From: Myotis daubentonii
Lineage: Eukaryota > Chordata > Mammalia > Chiroptera > Vespertilionidae
DNA: 64,000 nucleotides
Direction: 5' to 3'
Assembly: GCF_963259705.1 (NCBI RefSeq)
Contig: NC_081844.1
Span: 14,307,715 to 14,371,714 of the forward strand
Numbering within the stretch: position 1 is the stretch's first letter; every line of letters starts with the position of its first letter. This document shows, in pieces, positions 11,684 to 22,566 of the stretch. The position numbers and the translations under genes are program-made. Under the pieces are notes generated by a model, which saw nothing but the letters and a program-made list of their open reading frames with translations, was not told the DNA's origin and searched no databases.

Positions 11684-11885
11684 TTTATCCACATGGTCCT
11701 GTCCCTGTTCTGTGCAGAGTGGAGCCTAAGGAAATGTCAGCAGATCTGCTCTCTGGTCGCTGAAGAGGCTGCAGGTCCACACGGAATGTAGATGCAGGAG
11801 GAACCAGGGCCCGACCCAGCGGCTGACTGACACCAGGACTAGAGGGGCTTTAGTTGTCTGTGTGGAGCCGGAGGCTCTCTAAAGG
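11684..11885. other. GC-rich exon-like stretch of unknown origin
   Basis: Immediately beyond the short Helitron, composition rises sharply for about 200 bp and falls again after 11880. A plus-strand frame of about 32 residues (from ATG at 11694) stops near 11789. I do not recognise a protein or a repeat family. A retrocopied transcript fragment or an unrecognised repeat are both possible. Confidence 0.3.
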
Positions 11886-13863
11886 TAACCTTACCTCATT
11901 ACACTACTCAAGCCTATGTCCTATGATAACACAAATTTATGTTACCCTGGTTGATCTTTTAACAAATAGGACTGAGGATTTTTGTTAGTCACCTTGAATG
12001 ACTGTACACTTATCCCAATACGTTCCAAGAATAAAGATTTATTTTTAAAAAATTTCTTTAAAAACTAAAGCATACATTTTTAAAATTCCTGGTGATGTCA
12101 ATTTTCTTTTATTATTTTAGGATGTTTTTATTTCATTTGATCACTCAGGAGCCATGTACATCTAACTTTAAAAGATAGAAAAAGTGATAAAATTATCTGC
12201 AAATTCATTGTGTCAAAAATGAGGTGTTAAAATGATGAAACGGTTTTTCATTCAGTGGCCTGAGATTTACTCTTAGCAAGATTTCAAAGGCACTTAAAGC
12301 TGTGGCATCAATAGTAGAATGCCTTAACTTTGGGTTTAGTTTGGTTTTGTAATTATTTGAAAAGAGAGGATAGGTTAAGTGATCTCTGGCCATTTCAAGG
12401 AGTCTACAATTTCATGCAAATACATACAGAATCCCCTATAATCTCTTCAAAGAGGCAATGCTCATTTGAATAAACTTCTAATCAGTTGATAAAATAAGTC
12501 TGGCCACATAGTCACACTTCCAGAACCACATCTGAGGTTCCCTCAAATTACTTGTTGCTGTTTCACAGGTAATCACTGGCCCTCTTTTATTTCTATTTAA
12601 TTAATTTTGGGTAAAAAAAAAACACACATTGGTTATAAACAGCTTTCATAACAGAAGTCCAAAAGCCTGAATAAACATCTAATCAATCATTGTCTTTTCA
12701 TTAAGTGAACATTTTGGTAATTATCACACTTATTTCAAAATAGCATGATGTTAAGAGGTAAGAAAACTACTCCTGCCAGAAAGTAACTAATGGTATCGGC
12801 ACAATTCTCCACAGCCCCCTGTAACTCTGATACCAAACAAGCATACCAAGAGGCATGCGTGCTGGCGGGTGGCTTGTGTCCAATCAGTGCAGTTAGTCCC
12901 ATTAATACAGAGCTCTTGAAGCCACATATTCACCAATGTTGCAAACAGAGTAACTCTTTCTAAAACGCTATATGAAAAATCATTTTCATCCGTAATACAC
13001 ATCATTCTGACAGGAAATATTATCCAAGCTGCCCTCGGGTCATAAAATAATACCTACCCAAATAATTCTTTTCATAAATGCATAAAGTAATACACATGCA
13101 CATTCTCCGTTCAGAAGTGGTGAGTAAGGAACAGGCTGATCTGACCAACACAAGTTTTCTTTAATACACACTGATTAGTATCTAATCAGTATGCTTCTAA
13201 TTAGTATCTAAATTCTAGGGTTTGGTGAAATTCGAAATTACCAGCTGATTCAAATATGGAGTTGAAATATGTAAAATAGTGGAGAAATTTATTTTCAACT
13301 ATTTTTTTGACGGCAGATCACTTTCCAATGGCAAGCAAAATAAATCAATAAATAAACCAGAATGTATTGAAAGGTCTTCGGCAACCTCTCACTTTCTTCA
13401 GTTTGAAATGAATGATTTCTAGCTCTTCCCAAACTCTTGCAACATCGTACATTCTCTCAAAAAGCAGATAGAATTTCCCTTAATGGCACTTGATTTTCTG
13501 AAACCCAGAAGGCCCTGGGACGAGTGTGACTTGAGATGTAATGAATTACACAGCAGCTAGGAGATGCAGCAGACCTTCATATTTTATGGCTCTTTCATCG
13601 TAAGGTGATAGAGATAGTTAAGCCTCCACTCAGCAGAATTACACAGGCTTATTATTTTGAAGCCTGTGGAACAAACACAACTAACTGCCATCCAGGGATT
13701 ACACAAATTTGAGCTGTAGCACAGTATGTTTCTACTCATTCATTGCAATACTTGCTTTCTCTTTCCCACAGGACTCACGTACGAGATTAATTTTGACTAG
13801 CAAAACTAGATCAACAAAAAGAAATCTCTTAGTTTGGTTTAGATTCAATAATTCTTTTATGTT
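11886..13863. other. Long non-repetitive stretch; no gene seen
   Basis: I see no TE ends, tails or duplications here. The interval 13380-13800 is the least repeat-like and has balanced composition. It includes several TAAT-type motifs, for example near 13175-13220 and at 13541-13550. It could hold conserved regulatory DNA, but that cannot be shown from one sequence. Confidence 0.4.
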
Positions 13864-13879
13864 AAAAAGTTAAAAATTA

Positions 13880-14096
13880 GCCGAAACCGGTTTGGCTCAG
13901 TGGCTAGAGCGTCGGCCTGCGGACTGAAGGGTCCCAGGTTCGATTCCGGTCAAGGGCATGTGCCTGGGTTGCGGGCACATCCCCGGTGGGGGATGTGCAG
14001 GAGGTGGCTTATCGATGTTTCTCTCTCATCGATGTTTCTGATTCTCTATCTCTCTCCCTTCCTCTTTGTAAAAAATCAATAAAATATATATTAAAA
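13880..14096 (+). mobile_element. Ves SINE, well preserved, with target duplication
   Basis: The tRNA-like head has a good A box (TGGCTCAGTGGCTAGAGCG) and B box (GGTTCGATTCC), then CAGGAGGTGGCTTATCGATG, a CT tract, and AATAAAATATATATTAAAA. A 16-bp duplication, AAAAAGTTAAAAATTA, lies at 13864-13879 and 14097-14112. Because the internal pol III promoter boxes are intact, this is one of the younger copies. Confidence 0.96.
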
Positions 14097-14112
14097 AAAA
14101 AGTTAAAAATTA

Positions 14113-16754
14113 ATTCTGTTGACAAGATTAATGTAACAGACATTGGTCTGGATTGCTATTTATATTTTAATATGTTTTGGGCCACTTTGGATTTTAGCAC
14201 ATTTGTACATAATGCCATTTTCATATGTATTCAAAACTGCTTAAAGCATTGTCTTCCCAAATTGAGCACATGACATGAAGTCCTGATCAGGGTTCATGCC
14301 TGACACTGACTTAAGTTTGGGGTTGTCTGAACTCCCTCAACCCATCTGGTAATTTTAAACTTCATGTAGGAAAAGTGAGCATGAACACTGAGGGGGAAAA
14401 AAAAAACATCTTAAGTCTATCATTTGGCTATGAAGATGAAATTATATGTACTCTTTAGGGTCTTCTGGTCACCTTATGAAGACAAGAAAGAATCTCTAAT
14501 TGGAAATAAAATAATTTCAGAAGTACTTATCCCCCTGGGTAATCTGCTGGAAGATAGTAAAGACCATTTTCCTTTGTCAATGCATTTAGTTCTTCACTCC
14601 CAAGCACCTGGCACATCCTTTTAATTATTTGTGTGTGTTTTTTCCTGTGATGCAATTCTATAAGTTGTTTTTCTCAGGAAATTACTAAGCTCATTACAAA
14701 CAGTTGCCCTGATTTTACCCCCTTCTTTTATTTCATTATATGAGAACTAGATAAATGTCAGTGTCTGAGCAACACCTATTTATTCTGTGGATGATGTGAA
14801 CAAAGAAACAAAATAACAGAAGAGATAGGGAAATAGAACTGCTTTACTTCTTGCATTCTGGCTGGGAAATCAACTTATTGGAAAAAATATTAGAGTATTT
14901 TACTACGGGGGAGACAGTCTTGAAAATACAAGATGGCAGGTAATAACAAGTGGGGCAGAATTCTGTTCCCGATGGAAAACGAGGTGGGCAGCTTTCTGTC
15001 TGTCTCCTCATTCTCACAAGAACCTCTGTCTTCACCGCCAAGTACTCAGAGATGCCACGCTTTTAAGCATGACTTCTAAGGGAATTGCATCTCTGGGGGC
15101 CATGTAGTGAACGCAGACACAGGGGGAGCAGAGTCAGTGTGTACACCCAACTTCCCTGAAAAGGCTGAAATATGGCTAAACTCCAGTGTTAGTTATGTGA
15201 TTCTGTTTATGGATACAGCTTGATCTTTCTGCTGTGGGAAAAAGCTAGTACCCAAGCAATTCTTATGTTTCACGCAAACAAAGGCTTCCAAAGAGTTTGT
15301 AGTGACAGTATTTTTGGAGACTGTAGGGAAAGAATATTTTTATTAAGTTTGACTCAAAAAAGTAGAAATTTTAAGCCAATAACTTAAATGCCTAGCATAG
15401 TTCTCTATTAAAGATACTAAGTAAAACTTTCAAAAATCTGGAAAACAAATCAGAAACCAGGGGGAAATGAAAAATCACGTTTAGTGACAAAGTACAGAGT
15501 GAGTGCAAGGGGAAGAAGACCACTTCTGCCCAATCCCGTACTTCTGATTGATAATTTGTTCCCATTCCTGGGTCCCAGTAAGCATGCTTATACCCAAGAG
15601 AAGTCTGACCAAGGAAGGATTCCCAGGTACTAAAGCTAATGTGCTTCCCTAAGCTCTAGAAACATACATAAGCTAAGGAAATGTGTTAGCCAATCTAATT
15701 TAACCAAAATCTAATAGAAGAATGTATGAGCAATGGACAGAGATAGTAGACATTATGTGTTACTAGGAAGTAGAATTCCTCTACTTTTAAGTTTGTAAAT
15801 GCTTGATATACCAGCAAAATAGAAGTAAGTGATCAAGTTCGGTTTAGCAACAGCATTATTTTGATCAAGTAATATAACACTGCTTTATAAAATGAAATTG
15901 GTCAAGTATTTATTTCTAATTAGTCATATTTATTATCACCATAAATGAAAGAACTAAAAATGCGAGCTCAAAAGGAACAGGACAAGCCAACTCGTCCCAA
16001 TAATAATAGAAAATACTTTCCAAAGCCATGGCACTGCTCTAAAAAGGACAAGGTGGGTTTTGATGAATTTCACCTTTTGACTTGAAGATCACATTCATTA
16101 TGTTAATTATGCTGAATGAAACCTTCCATTTGATTCCCATGTTCTCAGAACATATATGTAAATATTGATTAAGGACACCTCTTTGCCTCTCATTTACATT
16201 GAGTTTTTACATCAGTCACCTGCCTTCTCCAAAAATAGATTAAAATCTGCCCAACTAGTTAGTATAATTTATTAAACAAATATATTTGGAGAAGATAAAA
16301 AGCAAGCAGCTCACTGATGTATTTAAAATAACCTAAAGAAAAGGTAAACACCTACCTGGAACTGAAGAGAGAGAGAACGTGGCCACCAGGAGAAGCCCTG
16401 GCAACATCCTGGCCGACCCCTGGCGTGTGGTGTCTGTCCTTCTCACTCAAACAGAAGTGCACTGCTCGGTCTTTCACTGCCACCTCTCAAGTGAAACCGA
16501 GTGCGACTCCCAGGCTCATTCTCCTCTCTGCTTCAGGAAGTATTTACTGAAGGTGTTGCACAACCTTGAAGCTGTGGTCCCGCAACAATGGCACAAGCAG
16601 GCGGAAGTTCTGACTGGCTCCCAGTTCCAAGATTACTTTGTCATGAGCTATGGTTTACCTTTTCTTCTCCCCAGTGTCCCCACTCAAAAGTAGTGTGTTT
16701 CCAATATATTACCACCGCCCAATGAGCCACCATGAGAGAACAGCTTAGATGTGT
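14113..16754. other. No gene supported
   Basis: About 2.6 kb of AT-rich sequence without recognisable TE termini. The 104-residue frame at 16379-16693 begins with GTG and lacks an ATG start. It has no recognised motif and no splice or promoter evidence, so I do not call it a gene. Confidence 0.4.
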
Positions 16755-16804
16755 CTTGATAAATGTGTGTATTTATTATGATATGGATGTAGGTAAGGTC
16801 ATTC
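16755..16804 (+). repeat. ~50-bp direct repeat, copy 1
   Basis: CTTGATAAATGTGTGTATTT and the following bases up to TAAGGTCATT are repeated almost exactly at 17989-18036, about 1.2 kb downstream. Flanking sequence on both sides differs. The family is unknown. Confidence 0.85.
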
Positions 16805-17561
16805 CTGCTTTGAACCTGTGTTCCAGTTGAGTAATCCCTGTAATTTCTGAGATATTAGGAAAGCCCCTTCCCTTTAATACATGCCTCATACCACCTAAAT
16901 CTTGGGACCATTGGATACAGGATCTTCATTTTATGTTTTTACTTAATTATATGTTTCTAAACTGCCATGCTCTCATAATTGCATCTGGAATGGGCAGAGA
17001 GGTACCACTCCTTCAATCCAGAGAGAGCTCTAGAGTCATTGAGAACTGAGACACTGCCCTCTTTGCTTTCCTGTACCCAGTAATGTACTACACAGAGTTG
17101 GCACAGGTTCAATGCTTCCAGTGTGCTAAAAAGTATGTGTCATGGAGTTTAAGAAACTCAGGTTTAAACATGGTTGAGCACATTCTGTCTCTCTGTCCGA
17201 TTCACCACGTATACATATTGAAAACTTACCTGATCAAATCTCTACCACTACTTCGGGTAATGGAACAAACAAAAGCACAACGAGTTTTGTACCCTCTAAT
17301 AGAAGACTTGCCATTTTACCTTCAAAAACTTTAAACATTCTTCATATGTAAATAAATAATTCAACCACTGAGAATCATCCTAAGAAAATTTTCTAAAATA
17401 TAAAATGAGTTTTATGCCTCAATATGTCAATTAAATTATGTATAAAAGATAAAACTAAAATTAAATATCCCACAATAAGAAGATAGGTATGTAATCTACT
17501 ACATACCTTCTCAGTGAGATATTAAGTCAATATTTAAACTAACCTGTGCAATAAATTTTAA
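16805..17561. other. No gene; AT-rich old interspersed-repeat-like DNA after 17340
   Basis: The interval 17341-17561, and its continuation beyond the MITE at 17846-17985, is A/T-rich. It resembles old LINE 3' tail sequence ('gtgcaataaattttaata', 'ttatggaaaagctttacatc'). I cannot assign a family. The 83-residue frame at 17083-17334 is unsupported. Confidence 0.4.
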
Positions 17562-17563
17562 TA

Positions 17564-17843
17564 CAGTGGGGCCTTGACTTACAAGTTTAATTCGTTCCAT
17601 GACGGAGCTCGTAACTCAAATTACTTGTATGTCAAATCAACAGTGAACGAGTGAGACACGTGGTGCTGGGCCGATGTTGTGGCATTCACTGTGACGTTCG
17701 CTGCGCCAACTAGCGGTGGGGTATCTGAAGCTGGCTCGTAACGTGAATTTTAGCTCGCAACTCAAAGCAAAAGATCGGCCGAGAGACCGCTCATATCTCG
17801 AAAAACTCGTTAGTCAGGACACTCATAAGTCAAGGCCCCACTG
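17564..17843. mobile_element. Tc1/mariner-like (Tigger-like) MITE, 280 bp
   Basis: Terminal inverted repeats are CAGTGGGGCCTTGACTTA at the left and TAAGTCAAGGCCCCACTG at the right. Each is flanked by the dinucleotide TA (17562-17563 and 17844-17845), the target duplication of this superfamily. There is no transposase. The element carries inner motifs TAATTCGTTCC and AAACTCGTTAGTC, which also occur in the copy at 40277-40468. Confidence 0.93.
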
Positions 17844-17988
17844 TATTATGGAAAAGCTTTACATCATAATATCAGGAAAAATAAAGCAATAAAATTATAT
17901 ACAAAATAATCAAACTTAAATAAAAACTTTGAAAAGCTATTCAGAGTAAAACACAGAAACAGAAAAAATATCCAAATATTTAGAGAGG

Positions 17989-18036
17989 CTTGATAAATGT
18001 GTGTATTTATTATGACATGGATGTAGGTTAGGTCAT
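17989..18036 (+). repeat. ~50-bp direct repeat, copy 2
   Basis: Nearly identical to 16755-16804, with the same orientation. Differences are a C for T in TATGACATGG and T for A in GTAGGTTAGG. Neither side of the repeat extends further. Confidence 0.85.
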
Positions 18037-18098
18037 CCATTTTGTGTTTGTGCTGGGAAGATGTGCTCTTATTCATTTTCTTTCCCTTTTTAAAAAAA

Positions 18099-18303
18099 TA
18101 TTTTTATTGATTTCAGAGAGGAAGGGAGAGGAAGATAGAGATAGAAACATCAATGATGAGAGAGAATCATGGATTGACTGCCTCCTGCACACCCCCTACT
18201 GGTGATTGAGCCTGTAACCCAGGCATGTGCCCTGACTGGGGGTCAAACCATGACCTCCTGGTCCATAGGTCAACACTCAACCACTGCACCACACCAGCCA
18301 GGC
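18099..18303 (-). mobile_element. Ves SINE, minus strand
   Basis: In plus-strand order it shows TTTTTATTGATTTCAGAGAG, GAAACATCAATGATGAGAGA, CTGCCTCCTGCACACC, and ends CCACACCAGCCAGGC (the tRNA-like head reversed). An imperfect duplication of CTTTCCCCTTTTAAAAAA type flanks it (about 18080-18098 and 18304-18322). Confidence 0.93.
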
Positions 18304-18448
18304 TCTTTCCCCTTTTAAAAAATTTTAAGTAGTGGTTAGCATTACTTGTATAATTTTTAAATTATGTAAAATAAACAAAAATATATATTTTTTCCCCAAA
18401 ATTATTGACTGGCCTTTCTATTAGAAAATAGTAGCTACTGAATGTGTG

Positions 18449-18667
18449 GGTTTTTAAAAAATATATTTTTATTATTGATTTCAGAGAGGAAGAGAGAGGG
18501 AGAGACAGAAACATCAATGATGAAAGAGAATCACCAATTGGCTGTCTCCTGCAGGCTCCAGAATGGGGATCAAGCCCGCAACCCAGGTACGTGTCCTGAC
18601 TGGGACTCAAACTGTGACCTTTTGGTTCATAGGTTGACGCTCAACAACTGAACCACACCAGCTGGGC
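18449..18667 (-). mobile_element. Ves SINE, minus strand
   Basis: Same layout as the preceding copy, ending ACCACACCAGCTGGGC. A diverged duplication, CTACTGAATGTGT versus CTACTGAGTATGT, flanks it, so it is an older insertion. Confidence 0.9.
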
Positions 18668-18735
18668 ACTACTGAGTATGTTTGCACACTGAATTAATGA
18701 TTGAAAGAGGACCACTCTTAAAAAAACAAGCAGAG

Positions 18736-18973
18736 CCCTAACCGGTTTGGCTCAGTGGATAGAGTGTCGGCCTGTGGACTGAAAGGTCCCAGGTTTGATT
18801 CTGGTCAAGGGCATGTACCTTGGTTGTGGGCACATCCCCAGTGGGAGGTGTGTAGGAGGCAGCTGGTTGATGTTTCTCTCCCATCGATGTTTCTAACTCT
18901 CTGTCCCTCTCCCTTCCTCTCTGTAAAAAAATCAATAAAATATATTTTAAAAAACACACACACAAAAAAAAAC
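18736..18973 (+). mobile_element. Ves SINE, first of a tandem pair
   Basis: The head is CCCTAACCGGTTTGGCTCAG with clear A and B boxes, and the tail is AATAAAATATATTTTAAAA plus CACACACACA. The duplication AAACAAGCAGAG lies at 18724-18735 and again at 18975-18986. The next SINE begins right after the second copy. Confidence 0.95.
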
Positions 18974-18986
18974 AAAACAAGCAGAG

Positions 18987-19236
18987 CTCTAGCTGGTTTG
19001 GCCCAGTTGATAGAGCATTGGCCTGAGGACTGAAGGGTCCTGGGTTTGATTCCTGTCAAGGGCTCATGCCTGGGTTGTGGGCTTGATCCCCAGTAAGGGA
19101 CATGCAGGAGACAGACGATCAACGATTCTTATCATTGATGTTTCAATCCCTCTCTCCCTCTCCCTCCCTCTCTAAAATGTTTTTTAAAAAGACACAAAAA
19201 ACAAAACAACAACAACAACAACAACAACAACAAAAA
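18987..19236 (+). mobile_element. Ves SINE, second of a tandem pair, with (CAA)n tail
   Basis: A second full-length Ves copy starts within the target duplication of the first. Its tail has expanded to (CAA)n at about 19204-19233. A third copy of the target sequence (ACACAAGCAGAG) lies at 19237-19248. The two SINEs differ in sequence, so this is not a simple duplication of one copy. Confidence 0.93.
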
Positions 19237-19248
19237 ACACAAGCAGAG

Positions 19249-19956
19249 TCTCTGAACTACAAGCATGAGCAGCTGAGTCTTAGAAGAAAAGAAGGAAAAA
19301 GCGCTGTTAGTCTTTTAAAGCCAAAACCAATGTAAAGACTTAGGGTTTCCTATTCTAACTTACCACGTAAGTAGATAATGTAACACAAAGGAAGGAAAGC
19401 TATTTGCTTTTAAGCTTTGTAAATACATTTGTACATACAAAAATGGAGAGATTTTGTTATCAGCTTTCAGGTACATTTATGTAAAAAATATTTACAAAGA
19501 TTTTACTTTCTTGCTTAGATGTTAATTTTATAATCAGCCAATAACCCTTTACCCCTGAATTATGAGCTATGTGCTTAATATATAAATGTTGCATTCCATT
19601 AGGTTCTTTGTAACATGAGTGGCCTTCCCTCTCATTTTACATCTAAATTAAAAGCAGTAGATAATCAGCAGAGACCTATTGGGTCCAATCAAAATGATGT
19701 AGCATTTGAAGTACTTTAACTAGCAGACAGGGGCTGGCAGAGCACTCTGTGTTCCAGGTAGAATAAAGATAGACACTTTCTAATTTTATAAATGTAATTC
19801 CTACTTTCTCTGTGCTCCATTGCTGACATACATTCACTCCCATTCTCTTTCTGGTATAAGAACTAAAATTAAGACCCAATATTATGTGTCCCTCTACAAG
19901 AGGGCATGCATTGGCCTAACCACAAGTTTCCCTACTCAGCTCCCATGGATAAGGTC
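19249..19956. other. No feature recognised
   Basis: AT-rich unique-looking sequence. No gene or TE ends are visible. Confidence 0.45.
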
Positions 19957-19964
19957 CCCTAGCC

Positions 19965-20175
19965 CAGTGGTCGGCAAACTCATTAGTCAACAGAGCCAAA
20001 TATCAACAGTACAATGACTGAAATTTCTTTTGAGAGCCAAATTTTTAAACTTAAACTATATAGGTAGGTACACTGTTATTAACTTAATTAGGGTACTCCT
20101 AAGGCTTAAGAAGAGCCACACTCAAGGGGCCAAAGAGCTGCATGTGGCTCCCGAGCCGCAGTTTGCCGACCACAG
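19965..20175. mobile_element. Non-autonomous hAT element, 211 bp
   Basis: The ends are CAGTGGTCGGCAAACTCATT and CGCAGTTTGCCGACCACAG, inverted repeats of about 14 bp. An 8-bp target duplication fits (CCCTAGCC at 19957-19964 versus CTCTAGTC at 20176-20183, 6 of 8 matching with the central CTAG typical of hAT targets). There is no transposase. Confidence 0.9.
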
Positions 20176-20183
20176 CTCTAGTC

Positions 20184-20775
20184 AAACACCTCTTCTTATC
20201 ACAGGGACCAGGCACAGGCCCTGCTTATCTCTGAGTAGTTGCTTCATTTTCCTGCCACCTGCAGAGTTACTCAGGCCCAGCACACACTCCCATGGGGACC
20301 AGGGACATCTCACCCCCTTAGTTGCCTCCCAAAGCTCTTTGTTGTTCACTCTGTTCCCAAGTGTAGCCCTTGTGTTTGGGGATGACATGGGCATTCTCCA
20401 ACCCTGGGCTGTGAGTATATGTGACATAAACTGTTTTCAATCTCTGACCAGTGACAGGTGTGCATTCAGCCATACCCATAACCCTAAAGTTAGAAACTGT
20501 CCCTCACCAGCGGAATAGTAGAAGACAAATAGGATACCCCAGCGCATACACCTCCAGTAGCAGCTCCATATCCTCAGGTGGCATTTTGTTTACATAACCT
20601 TTGATTTATTATGTTTTGATTTCACAAACTCCCACAGGGAGATCTCACTCCTCTTATTTATGATCAAGGGTAGAAAGTGCTTTCCTATGTTTACTCCCAT
20701 GATCTGCCTACACATAAAGATTCAGGCTGATTGAAAATCTTCCCCATCTCAATTAAACTCAACTCCATCCAGTAT
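20184..20775. other. No feature recognised
   Basis: Moderately GC-balanced unique sequence. The 162-residue plus frame at 20030-20518 starts inside the hAT element and has no recognisable domain. Confidence 0.4.
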
Positions 20776-21170
20776 GATGACCTTCGGTGCTGTACAGGAC
20801 CCACACTTCATACTCTGCACTCACTGGTCAGTCCCTTCTGGTCTCTGACCTTGTATTCTTGTTCACTCTAATCAAGCTACACTGGGTTACTCCATAGTCC
20901 TTGACTATGTCAGACATATACTTGCCTCAGCATTTGCTGTGACTGTTCCTTCTGCCTGAAATGCTGTTCCCTCTGATATCTACCTGAATGGTTTAACTAT
21001 TTTAAGTATTTGGTCTGACTTCCTGATATGTAACCTGGTCAGAAATTTCCATTGTTCTATTCTCTAACACAACCTATACCTTTCTGTTTTATTTTTCTTC
21101 ATTGCACACTATCACATACTAGCATTCTATATCATACAGGGATGGGTGAAAGTAGGTTTACAGTTGTGAG
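20776..21170 (+). repeat. L2 LINE 3' region
   Basis: TTGCCTCAGCATTTGCTGTG, CTGTTCCTTCTGCCTGAAAT, GCTGTTCCCTCTGATATCTA and TCTGACTTCCTGATATGTAA follow the order of the L2 3' region. The fragment is old and has no coding capacity. Confidence 0.7.
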
Positions 21171-21214
21171 TATGCAGAACATGGTTTATTCTTGTATCAT
21201 TACTTATTTATTAT

Positions 21215-21340
21215 TCTTTTAATCTTTATTGTTGAAAGTATTACATCTGTCCCCTTTTTCCCCCATTGCCCTCTCCTGACTCTCCCTCAGGCCCTCATCA
21301 CCCTATTATCTGTGTCTATGGTCTATTATTTATTTATTAA
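21215..21340 (-). repeat. L1 3' terminal fragment, minus strand
   Basis: TTAATCTTTATTGTTGAAAG, TATTACATCTGTCCCC, CCCCATTGCCCTC and CTGTGTCTATGG are the reverse complement of a bat L1 3' UTR that ends in AATAAAGAT plus poly-A. Parallel fragments lie at 24632-24762, 47080-47200 and 62213-62263. Confidence 0.7.
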
Positions 21341-21343
21341 GTA

Positions 21344-21688
21344 CTAGAGACCCGGTGCATGAAAATCATGCACTAGGGGGTGGGGGGAGGGATCCCTCAG
21401 CTTGGCCTGTGCCCTCTTGCAGTCTGGGACCCCTCAGGGGATGTCCACCTGCTGGCGTAGGCCTGATGTCTGACTATGGCTTAGGCCTGATGTCTGACTA
21501 TGGCTTAGGCCTGTTCCCCACTCTGCCAAGAGGCAGGAGAGGCTCCCTCCACCACCACTGCGCTTGCAGCTGTCAACCTGGCTTGCAGCTGAGCGGAGCG
21601 CCCCCGTGGGAGTGCACTGCCACCAGGGGGCAGCTCCTGCATTGAGCGTCTGCCCCCTGGTGGTCAGTGAGCATCATAGTGACCGGAC
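21344..21688 (-). mobile_element. Helitron, 5'-truncated
   Basis: The plus strand begins CTAGAGACCCGGTGCATGAA with the hairpin GTGCATGAAAATCATGCAC. The body ends at GGTGGTCAGTGAGCATCATAGTGACCGG and lacks the usual 5' GGTCTATTTGCATATTAG..ATAGGA end. It holds a 25-bp tandem duplication of GCCTGATGTCTGACTATGGC at about 21460-21510. Confidence 0.87.
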
Positions 21689-22566
21689 CTTCTTTTCTTT
21701 CTTTCTTTTTTCTTTTTTTAATTTCCATTCTTAGTTAATGCCAAAGCAGGAAATAAACTCAGCCCTCCTGTCTCTCAATCCAGAGCTTTTGTTGTTGCTG
21801 CCGCAACCTCTGATCCAGTTTAGTATTTCTCATTTGGTAATTTAGGCAGAAATGAACCAGGCTCAGGGCAAGAGATGTGTCACTGAGAAATGGAGACGCC
21901 CCAACATTGGGATAAAGAATTTGAGCACCTGTGTTTGGATGTAAGGCTAATGTAAACAAAAAAACTCTATACAATTCAGAAGCTCATCTTACAAAACAAA
22001 TTTCTCCAAAGTCATCTATTCTGACCATTTCTGGATGAAAAAAGAGGGATGGAGCATGCCACGTTTACACACAGAAAATATGGTTTGTACCAGGTTACAA
22101 AGTGAGCCATCATTAATTCATACTTCTCTTTATCACTTCTTAAAGCTGGATCTCAGAGTGAATTGTGTATTGTTCACTGTCTCCTCCAAAACCTTATGTG
22201 CACGTTAACCAGTTCTGTGCTCCTGCCTGTTGCTCTAACTCTATCTCAGCCTGCTAATGTTTGTTTCAAATACTTGTCAGGTGGCAGTTTGTGCAAATAT
22301 GATCTTCTAGATTAGAATTAGATATTCAGGAGGCCTCAGGTAGATATTCTGAGCTCAGGTTCCCCAGAAACATTCGTTGTATTCCATTCTAAACCAGGGT
22401 GCTGTCTAGTCCACAAACCCTGCCTAGTCCATCCTTGAAATGGAGATATCTTTTGGTCCTCTCTTGCTACCTTTCTGTGTGACTTAATGATTTTTCTGCA
22501 GGGATATACTTTGATTCCCTTTTATATATCTTTTGTGTATCTAGTGTAGGTTTTTGTTTTGTAGTT
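21689..22566. other. No feature recognised
   Basis: A pyrimidine-rich start (21690-21725), then mixed unique-looking sequence. Confidence 0.45.

Noticed and set aside
13880..13960. tRNA gene, because A-box and B-box motifs are present
   Set aside because: This is the tRNA-derived head of a Ves SINE. It has a SINE core, an A-rich tail and a target duplication, and the cloverleaf is not maintained. The same holds for the other Ves copies.
16379..16693. 104-residue open frame as a small gene
   Set aside because: It begins with GTG and not ATG. There is no recognised domain, no splice signals in a convincing context and no sign of a transcript unit.
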